A stretch of DNA of 5,056 nt, taken from assembly GCA_027023915.1 (NCBI GenBank), contig JALVUB010000237.1:1-5056 (forward strand), read 5' to 3'. Below, one piece after another: positions 1-5,056 of the stretch (position 1 is the stretch's first letter; each line of letters begins with the position of its first letter). The position numbers and the translations under genes are program-made. This DNA comes from Sedimenticola sp. GTDB taxonomy: Bacteria; Pseudomonadota; Gammaproteobacteria; Chromatiales; Chromatiaceae. The notes under the pieces are model-generated. The model did no database searches and had not been told where the DNA came from. It worked only from the letters and a program-made list of their open reading frames with translations.

Positions 1-881
1 CGTTGTCACAGCCGAACCGCTTTACATTGGTGACGCCCTTGAGGGACGAGCCGGTGGCGCTTAAGGACGCCAGGGGCCGGGTGTGGCGGCCGAAAAATTA
101 CGATCACAAGGCGCACGGCCTGGTGTTGTTGCACACCGCGCTGGCCCATTCCTACAACCTTGCCACCGTTCATCTCGGAATGAAGCTGGGATTGGACCAT
201 GTGGCGCGCATGTTGCGGAAACTGGGTATTCAGCGGCCCATGAGTCCCTTGCCGTCCCTTCTGCTGGGGGCCGTCTCGCTCTCGCCCCTGGAGGTGGCGC
301 AGATGTATCAGGTGTTCGCCTCGGGGGGCTTCCGCACGCCCCTGAGGGCCATCCGCGCGGTTACCGATGCCCGGGGAAAACCGTTGCAGCGCTATCCGCT
401 GGAGGTCGAGCCGGTGGCGGACCCCGGGCCTGTCTTTCTGCTGACCCGAAATCTGGTGGAGGTGATGCGCGCCGGCACTGGCAGGGGCATGCGCCGCTAT
501 CTGCCCGCAAGCATTGAGGTGGCGGGGAAGACAGGCACCACGGACGAGTTGCGCGACAGTTGGTTCGCCGGCTTCAGCGAGGACTGGCTGGGAGTTGTCT
601 GGGTGGGCCGCGACGACAACAAGCCGGCCGGCTTCACCGGCGCTTCCGGCGCCATGCAGCTATGGGGACGGGCCATCAGCGCGCTTCATCCTCTCCCGTT
701 GTCGCGCACGCCGCCCGACAATGTGGTCTATGTGTGGGTGGACGCCCGCACCGGCCGCCGGAGCGCAAAACAGTGCCCCCATGCGGTTGCCATGCCCTTC
801 ATAAGGGGATCGGAGCCGAAAGCGGAGGCAGAGTGCCACCAGCGCTCTTCCATTGGCGGATTTCTGCGGGATTTGTTGTAA
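1..881 (+). CDS. mrcB: Penicillin-binding protein 1b, C-terminal transpeptidase part (5' partial)
   Basis: This is the C-terminal 292 residues of a class A penicillin-binding protein, a bifunctional inner-membrane enzyme whose periplasmic domains polymerise and cross-link peptidoglycan. The reading frame (codons from base 3) enters from the left edge, so the glycosyltransferase domain and the transpeptidase SxxK serine lie upstream of the window. Visible transpeptidase motifs are the SxN motif (SYN, fragment residues 50-52) and the KTGT motif (residues 176-179, inside AGKTGTTDELRDSWFAG). The stretch WVGRDDNKPAGFTGASGAM (about 200-218) resembles the same region of E. coli PBP1b, which favours PBP1b over PBP1a. 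The C-terminal tail carries two cysteines (258 and 278) that could form a periplasmic disulfide; this is inference. It ends at TAA (879-881), 70 bases before a lipoprotein gene that may encode its activator. Identification as a class A PBP is near certain and as PBP1b very likely. Confidence 0.93.
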   Translation, partial: LSQPNRFTLVTPLRDEPVALKDARGRVWRPKNYDHKAHGLVLLHTALAHSYNLATVHLGMKLGLDHVARMLRKLGIQRPMSPLPSLLLGAVSLSPLEVAQMYQVFASGGFRTPLRAIRAVTDARGKPLQRYPLEVEPVADPGPVFLLTRNLVEVMRAGTGRGMRRYLPASIEVAGKTGTTDELRDSWFAGFSEDWLGVVWVGRDDNKPAGFTGASGAMQLWGRAISALHPLPLSRTPPDNVVYVWVDARTGRRSAKQCPHAVAMPFIRGSEPKAEAECHQRSSIGGFLRDLL

Positions 882-951
882 CCGGCCTGTTCCGCGCATG
901 TAGTGAAAACTTGGTAGCATTGCCCCATTCATCGAGTTCCCATTTCACGGA

Positions 952-1413
952 ATGAATCTGAAGCCTGTTTTTACCTTATGTCTTGCCATGGTGGTGGCGG
1001 GTTGCGCCACCACCCGGTTGCCTCCAAGCCGGCCTGCTCCGGCGCCGGCTCCTCCACCGGTGAAACCGCCGGCGCCGCCACCGTCGGGGGCGCGCACCCA
1101 TCCCTACCGTCCCCCCAAGGTGGCGCGTGCCCGCCCCCAGCCGGCGCGCGCGGTTCGGGTGCTGTTGGAACGGGCGGAAGACCAGCGGCGGGCAGGTGAT
1201 CTGACCGCGGCGGCGAACACCCTGGAACGGGCCTTGCGCATCGATCCACGCAACGCCCGGGTCTGGAACCGGCTCGCCCATGTACGGCTGGCCCAGGGGC
1301 GTTACCGGCAGGCGGTGGGTCTGGCGGCCAAGTCCAAGGCGCTGGCGGGGGACGATGCCGCGCTCAAGGCCGACAACCAGCGCATTATTGCCCGCGTCCG
1401 CGCTCATCGCTGA
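952..1413 (+). CDS. TPR outer-membrane lipoprotein, candidate PBP1b activator (LpoP-like)
   Basis: This 153-residue protein has a short lipoprotein signal peptide (Lys4, hydrophobic core 5-15) and a lipobox VAGC ending at Cys18, the predicted lipidation and cleavage site. The residue after the cysteine is Ala, not Asp, which predicts outer-membrane sorting. Residues 24-64 form a proline-rich linker (18 prolines in 41 residues), followed by two TPR-like helical pairs at about 68-101 (ending ALRIDPRN) and 102-135. A lipid anchor, long proline-rich tether and C-terminal binding domain is the plan expected of a protein that reaches across the periplasm. Pseudomonas LpoP, a TPR lipoprotein that activates PBP1b, is the known parallel, and its homologues tend to be encoded beside PBP1b genes. 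The position next to mrcB supports that role, but orthology is inferred. ATG 952 is the only usable start: an in-frame stop lies at 904-906 and no other start codon falls between. The Shine-Dalgarno is poor. The stop overlaps the next start by one base. Confidence 0.85.
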   Translation: MNLKPVFTLCLAMVVAGCATTRLPPSRPAPAPAPPPVKPPAPPPSGARTHPYRPPKVARARPQPARAVRVLLERAEDQRRAGDLTAAANTLERALRIDPRNARVWNRLAHVRLAQGRYRQAVGLAAKSKALAGDDAALKADNQRIIARVRAHR

Positions 1414-3326
1414 TGCTCGATATTCCATTGGTGTTGGGACCGCAAGGGTTGTTGTCCCAACGACTGCCCGGTTTCGCCTGGCGACCGCAACAACAGGAGA
1501 TGGCCGAGGCGGTGGCCGAGACCATGGCCTCGGGAGGGCGCCTGGTGGCGGAAGCGGGCACCGGCACCGGCAAGACTTTTGCTTATCTGGTGCCTGCGCT
1601 GCTTTCCGGGCTCAAGGTGGTGGTCTCCACCGGCACCCGCAACCTCCAGGACCAGCTTTTTCAGCGTGATCTGCCGCTGTTGAAAGAGGTGCTCGCCAGC
1701 CCGGTGAAGGTGGCGCTGTTGAAGGGGCGTTCCAACTATCTCTGCCGCCACCGGCTGGAGAACGCGCTCGGCGATCCAAAGGGTCATCGCCGTGAGGTGG
1801 CGCGCCAGCTACGCCAGGTTCAGCAGTGGTCGCTTTCCACCCGCAGCGGCGACATCGTCGAGCTGACCGATCTGCCCGAGGAGTCGCCCGTCTGGTCCCT
1901 CATCACCTCCAGCAGCGACAACTGTCTGGGAAGCGACTGTCCCGAGTTCGACCGCTGCCATCTGGTGGAAGCCCGCCGCCAGGCCCAGGAGGCGGACATC
2001 GTGGTGGTCAACCACCATCTGTTGTGCGCCGACATGGCGCTCAAGGAAGAAGGCTTCGGCGAACTGCTGCCGATGGCCCATGCCTATGTCATCGACGAGG
2101 CTCATCAACTGCCGGAGGTGGCAAGCAACTTTTTCGGCATCTCCGTGGGCACCCGCCAGCTTCTCGATCTTTGCCGGGACACCCGCGCCGAATATGTGCG
2201 TGAAGCGAACGATCTGCCCAAGCTGCTGGAACAGATCGACCATCTGGAAAAGGCCGCGCGCGATTTCCGCCTTGCCTTCGGCGAGGCCGGGCAGCGTGAC
2301 GCCTGGGAAACGGTGGCGGAAGAGGGTGATGTGCAGCGTGGTCTCAAGTATCTGCGCCAGGAGTTGGAAGCGCTGCATGGCATGCTGGAAGCGGTATCGG
2401 GGCGTGGCAAGGGGCTGGACAGTTGCATGGAGCGGGCGGCGGGCTTCATCTCGCTGCTGCATCAGATCTGCGATCAGGAAGATGAGGCCCGGGTACGCTG
2501 GTTCGAGGTGCACGCCCACAGCCTGCGGCTCTGTAGCACGCCGTTGGAGGTGGCCGGTCTCTTCAACGAGCAGATGGCGCGCCATCGCGCCGCCTGGATA
2601 TTCACCTCCGCCACCTTGGCCGTGGGCGACTGTTTCGATCACTTTACCGACCGGCTTGGCATCGATGAAGCTCGCACCGAGCGCTGGGACAGTCCATTCG
2701 ATTATCCCCGCCAGGCGCTCTGGTATGTGCCCCGTGGTCTGCCAGAGCCGTCGGCTCGGGACTACACCGAACAGGTGATGGCGCATGTGCTGCCCATTCT
2801 CAAAGCGAGCCGTGGGCGGGCGTTTTTGCTGTTCACCAGCCACCGCGCGTTGCGGCGGGCGGCGGCCTGGCTTGAGGGGCGTACCGGTTTGCCCCTTCTG
2901 GTGCAGGGCGAAGCGCCCAAGGCCGAACTGGTGGCCCGTTTCGTTGAGGCGGGCAACGCCGTGCTGCTGGGGACCGCCAGTTTCTGGGAGGGGGTGGATG
3001 TGCGCGGCGAGGCCCTCTCCCTGGTGGTGATCGACAAGCTGCCCTTTGCCTCGCCCGGAGACCCTGTGCTGAAAGCGCGGCTCGACGCCATCCGCAAGGC
3101 CGGCGGCAATCCCTTTACCGACTACCAGGTGCCCCAGGCGGTGATTGCGCTGAAGCAGGGAGCGGGGCGGCTCATTCGCGATGTCACCGACCGGGGCGTG
3201 CTGGTGGTTTGCGATCCCCGTCTTCTACGCAACAATTACGGCCATACATTTCTCGATGCCATGCCGCCTTTCGCCCGTACCAGGGAGCTGGAGAAGGTGA
3301 TCGCATTCTTCGCCGAACAGGATTGA
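1413..3326 (+). CDS. yoaA: YoaA/DinG-family Fe-S ATP-dependent DNA helicase (XPD-like, SF2)
   Basis: This complete 637-residue helicase matches the length of E. coli YoaA (about 636) better than DinG (about 716). YoaA is a 5'-3' superfamily 2 helicase of the XPD group that works with the HolC (chi) clamp-loader subunit at damaged or stalled replication forks. Motifs in order: Q-motif-like RPQ (24-26); Walker A AGTGTGKT (48-55, Lys54); Fe-S cysteines 111, 171, 176 and 182, whose last three have the same C-x4-C-x5-C spacing as DinG; VVVNHHLL (197-204); Walker B DEAH (228-231); TSATL (398-402); FLLFTSH (471-477); GTASFWEGVDV (520-530); and QGAGRLIRD (582-590) with the arginine finger region. No key residue is missing. 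The start ATG shares one base with the preceding TGA (TGATG, 1411-1415). There is no clear Shine-Dalgarno, so translation probably depends on re-initiation by ribosomes finishing the lipoprotein. The Fe-S cluster implies a DNA repair role, since it supports DNA binding and unwinding in this family. Confidence 0.93.
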   Translation: MLDIPLVLGPQGLLSQRLPGFAWRPQQQEMAEAVAETMASGGRLVAEAGTGTGKTFAYLVPALLSGLKVVVSTGTRNLQDQLFQRDLPLLKEVLASPVKVALLKGRSNYLCRHRLENALGDPKGHRREVARQLRQVQQWSLSTRSGDIVELTDLPEESPVWSLITSSSDNCLGSDCPEFDRCHLVEARRQAQEADIVVVNHHLLCADMALKEEGFGELLPMAHAYVIDEAHQLPEVASNFFGISVGTRQLLDLCRDTRAEYVREANDLPKLLEQIDHLEKAARDFRLAFGEAGQRDAWETVAEEGDVQRGLKYLRQELEALHGMLEAVSGRGKGLDSCMERAAGFISLLHQICDQEDEARVRWFEVHAHSLRLCSTPLEVAGLFNEQMARHRAAWIFTSATLAVGDCFDHFTDRLGIDEARTERWDSPFDYPRQALWYVPRGLPEPSARDYTEQVMAHVLPILKASRGRAFLLFTSHRALRRAAAWLEGRTGLPLLVQGEAPKAELVARFVEAGNAVLLGTASFWEGVDVRGEALSLVVIDKLPFASPGDPVLKARLDAIRKAGGNPFTDYQVPQAVIALKQGAGRLIRDVTDRGVLVVCDPRLLRNNYGHTFLDAMPPFARTRELEKVIAFFAEQD

Positions 3327-3338
3327 AACGGCGTTTCA
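3324..3338. repeat. 15-base perfect palindrome at the helicase stop codon
   Basis: TGAAACG-G-CGTTTCA has seven-base arms around a single central G. It begins on the TGA stop of the helicase gene and ends 34 bases before the TATAAT box of the next unit. As RNA it could fold only as a six-pair stem with a GGC loop and no U-tract, so it is a poor intrinsic terminator. As DNA its symmetry would suit a dimeric repressor or activator site. The symmetry is seen directly; any function is inference. Confidence 0.45.
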
Positions 3339-3372
3339 CCCGGTTGCATGGAGTGGCTGGTGGAAGCAGCGC

Positions 3373-3378
3373 TATAAT
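3373..3378 (+). promoter_or_regulatory. Putative sigma70 -10 box for the tqsA-like/uvrY unit
   Basis: A consensus TATAAT stands in the gap between the helicase and the TTG start at 3411, in otherwise GC-rich sequence. It would place transcription start near 3385 and leave a leader of about 25 pyrimidine-rich bases. No convincing -35 box sits at 16-18 bases (the candidates there, TGGAGT and GGAGTG, are poor); a TTGCAT at 3344-3349 is 23 bases away, which is too far. There is no extended -10 TGn. The promoter would therefore be weak or need an activator. Confidence 0.45.
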
Positions 3379-3410
3379 TCCTGTTCCTCCATCCGCTATC
3401 CGGGGCTCTC

Positions 3411-4430
3411 TTGAACACCAGTCCGGTTATCGTCACAGCCGCGGTATTCATCATTCTCAGCGGCTTGCGCTTTGCCCAGCCGCTGGTGGTGCCCTTTCTG
3501 CTGTCGCTTTTCATCTCCATAATCCTGGCGGCGCCGTTGGGGTGGTTCAAAAGACGTGGCCTGCCGCCTGGGTTGTCCGTGGGGCTGGTGTTTGCCGGCG
3601 TGGTGGCGGTGGGTTTTCTCGTGGGCGCCATGTTGCAAAGCAGTTTCAGCACGTTCAGTGACAACCTGCCGGCTTATCAGGAACGGTTGCGCCAGATGGC
3701 CACTGCTCTCTATCACTGGCTGGCGGGCTTCGGCGTCCATGTCCCCCAGGATGTGATGAGCCGGGTTGTGGACCCCGCCGCGGTGATGGGCTTCGCCAAC
3801 CGTCTGGTGGGGGCTTTGGGAGATGGCCTGAGCCACGCCTTTCTCATCCTTTTTACCGTTCTCTTCATGCTGTTTGAAAGTTGGGGGCTGCCCGACAAGT
3901 TCCATGCCATGGGCACCGAACGGGCCCGGCGCACCCTTGAGCGGCTCACCCGGGTGGTGGAGAGCACCAAGCAGTACACCTCCATCAAAGCGCTCATGAG
4001 CCTGGCAACCGGACTGCTGGTCTGGCTGGGCTGCTCGCTCATCGGGCTCGATTTTGCGGTGCTCTGGGGCTTTCTTGCTTTTCTTCTCAATTTCATCCCC
4101 ACCATCGGTTCCTTCATTGCCGCCGTGCCCGCGGTGCTCTTGGCGGTGGTGCAGCTTGGCCTGGGGCCGGCCCTGCTGGTGGCGACCCTCTATCTGGTGG
4201 TCAATATCGTCGTCGGCAACATCGTCGAGCCGAAATACATGGGGCGGCGGGTGGGCCTTTCCACCCTGGTGGTATTCCTCTCCATGGTGTTTTGGGGATG
4301 GTTGTTGGGGCCTGTGGGCATGTTGCTTTCCGTGCCCCTGACCATGGTGGCCAAGTTCGCGGCGGATGCCAATGACAACACCCGCTGGCTTGCCATACTG
4401 CTCAGCCCGGATATCGAGGCGTCGGAATGA
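3411..4430 (+). CDS. AI-2E family transporter, TqsA-like
   Basis: This 339-residue polytopic inner-membrane protein belongs to the AI-2E (formerly UPF0118) family. Hydrophobic segments fall at about 5-18, 22-42, 55-75, 141-156, 193-212, 215-245, 250-270 and 283-310, with a soluble stretch at about 80-138 that is typical of the family. Conserved family signatures are LNFIPTIGSFIAAVP (226-240), VGNIVEPKYMGRRVGLSTLV (268-287) and FWGWLLGPVGMLLSVPLT (294-311). The last two closely resemble E. coli TqsA (344 residues), which affects autoinducer-2 levels and biofilm formation. Other family members act as ion antiporters, so AI-2 as substrate here is not established. The start is TTG: in this frame a stop lies at 3375-3377 and no ATG or GTG precedes the first hydrophobic segment. 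A weak GGGG (3402-3405) could serve as ribosome binding site. It overlaps the following response regulator by four bases (ATGA), implying cotranscription and translational coupling. Confidence 0.9.
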   Translation: MNTSPVIVTAAVFIILSGLRFAQPLVVPFLLSLFISIILAAPLGWFKRRGLPPGLSVGLVFAGVVAVGFLVGAMLQSSFSTFSDNLPAYQERLRQMATALYHWLAGFGVHVPQDVMSRVVDPAAVMGFANRLVGALGDGLSHAFLILFTVLFMLFESWGLPDKFHAMGTERARRTLERLTRVVESTKQYTSIKALMSLATGLLVWLGCSLIGLDFAVLWGFLAFLLNFIPTIGSFIAAVPAVLLAVVQLGLGPALLVATLYLVVNIVVGNIVEPKYMGRRVGLSTLVVFLSMVFWGWLLGPVGMLLSVPLTMVAKFAADANDNTRWLAILLSPDIEASE

Positions 4431-5056
4431 TCCGCATACTGTTGGTGGACGATCACGCCCTGTTCCGTTCCGGCATGCGGCACATTCTGGAAGAGGCCGG
4501 AGAGATGGAAGTGGTCGGCGAGGCCGACAGTGGCGAAACCGCGTTGGAGAAGGTGCGAGAGCGCCAACCCGATGTGGTGCTTATGGACATCCACATGCCG
4601 GGCATCGGCGGTATCGAAGCCACCCGGCGCATCCACCGTCTCGCGCCAGAGGTAAGGGTGATTGCCGTTACCGCGCTGGATGACGAGCCTTTTCCTTCCC
4701 AGCTGTTGGATGCTGGCGCCGTGGGCTATCTCACCAAGGGGTGCCCTGCCGGGGAACTGCTCCAGGCGGTGCGGCGTGTGATGCGGGGCGAGCACTATCT
4801 TTCCGCCGCCGTTGCCCAGAAGCTGAGTCTTTCGGCCTTGGTGAACAAAGGCGGTTCACCCCTTGCCAAGCTTTCTCCACGGGAGATGCAGGTGATGATG
4901 ATGATTACCCGGGGCAAGACCACCCAGGAGATCTCCGACGCCCTTTTTCTCAGCCCGAAGACGGTGAGCACCTACCGCGCGCGGCTGTTCGAAAAGCTGG
5001 GAGTGAGCAACGATGTGGAACTCACCCACTTCGCGCTGCGGCACGGCGTGGTTGAG
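4427..5056 (+). CDS. uvrY: UvrY/GacA-type response regulator (LuxR-family HTH), 3' partial
   Basis: The visible 210 residues run to the window edge without a stop; E. coli UvrY has 218, so only a few residues are missing. The N-terminal receiver domain (about 1-120) has acidic pair Asp8/Asp9, phospho-acceptor Asp54 (VLMDIHMPG), Thr82 and Lys104 (YLTKG), the full set for phosphorelay. A LuxR-type helix-turn-helix follows at about 149-204 (LSPREMQVMMMITRG, then LSPKTVSTYRARLFEKL). The DVELTHFALRHG ending closely matches the UvrY/GacA/SirA subgroup. In that pathway the sensor kinase BarA/GacS phosphorylates the regulator, which then activates the small RNAs that titrate CsrA/RsmA. The ATG start overlaps the TGA of the transporter gene (ATGA, 4427-4430). 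GAGG at 4416-4419, seven bases upstream, is a good Shine-Dalgarno and supports this start. In many gammaproteobacteria uvrC follows this gene, but that is outside the window. gacA is an equally valid symbol. Confidence 0.93.
   Translation, partial: MIRILLVDDHALFRSGMRHILEEAGEMEVVGEADSGETALEKVRERQPDVVLMDIHMPGIGGIEATRRIHRLAPEVRVIAVTALDDEPFPSQLLDAGAVGYLTKGCPAGELLQAVRRVMRGEHYLSAAVAQKLSLSALVNKGGSPLAKLSPREMQVMMMITRGKTTQEISDALFLSPKTVSTYRARLFEKLGVSNDVELTHFALRHGVVE

Noticed and set aside
83..517. Overlapping 144-codon forward frame within mrcB
   Set aside because: It is a frame shadow of the PBP1b coding sequence, has low-complexity Arg/Gly/Ala-rich composition and no domain.
876..904. Possible promoter TTGTAA - 17 bases - TGTAGT before the lipoprotein gene
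   Set aside because: Each hexamer matches only four of six consensus bases and the -35 overlaps the mrcB stop; the short gap is as well explained by read-through from mrcB.
1809..2843. A 344-codon open frame on the minus strand opposite the helicase gene
   Set aside because: It lies antisense to a complete helicase with all motifs intact, has no recognisable domain, and long antisense frames are expected in GC-rich coding sequence.
3324..3340. Palindrome as an intrinsic terminator for the helicase unit
   Set aside because: The stem would be six mostly A-U/G-C mixed pairs and is followed by CCCGG, not a U-tract.
3315..3386. Inverted repeat GAACAGGA (3315-3322) and TCCTGTTC (3379-3386) flanking the intergenic gap
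   Set aside because: Eight-base arms 56 bases apart are expected several times by chance in 5 kb; the left arm is inside helicase codons and no extension of the pairing is possible.
3209..3661. A 150-codon forward frame spanning the end of the helicase gene, the gap and the start of the transporter
   Set aside because: It overlaps two well-supported genes in another frame, lacks a domain and has no Shine-Dalgarno.

Overview
The window looks like chromosomal DNA from a GC-rich gammaproteobacterium outside the enteric group. The basis is a class A penicillin-binding protein of the PBP1b type, a YoaA-type iron-sulfur helicase, a TqsA-like membrane protein and a GacA/UvrY-type response regulator, each recognisable from conserved motifs. 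All five genes are on the + strand and tightly packed. There are no mobile elements, CRISPR arrays, rRNA or tRNA genes, and no gene-free stretch longer than about 90 bases.

Region 1 (1-3326) appears to be a transcription unit of three genes. It opens with the C-terminal part of mrcB (PBP1b transpeptidase domain; the 5' end lies outside the window). After a 70-base gap comes a small outer-membrane lipoprotein with a proline-rich linker and two TPR-like units. The architecture and position fit LpoP-type activators of PBP1b. The lipoprotein stop overlaps by one base (TGATG) the start of a complete YoaA/DinG-family DNA helicase that keeps its Walker A, DEAH, four-cysteine Fe-S and C-terminal helicase motifs.

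Region 2 (3327-3410) is an 84-base intergenic gap. It holds a 15-base perfect palindrome that begins at the helicase stop codon and a consensus TATAAT -10 box with no good -35 partner. This probably starts a second transcription unit.

Region 3 (3411-5056) is an AI-2E family (TqsA-like) membrane protein that begins with TTG. It overlaps by four bases (ATGA) a UvrY/GacA-type response regulator, which runs off the right edge of the window with its receiver and LuxR-type HTH domains both visible.

Functionally, the first unit pairs a cell-wall synthase with its likely outer-membrane activator and adds a replication-repair helicase. The second couples a transporter-like protein, whose E. coli relative affects AI-2 levels, to the regulator of the BarA/UvrY (GacS/GacA) pathway. 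I see no clearly undescribed system. The most interesting points are the LpoP-like lipoprotein, the translationally coupled tqsA-like/uvrY pair, and possible CsrA-type GGA sites at two start codons.
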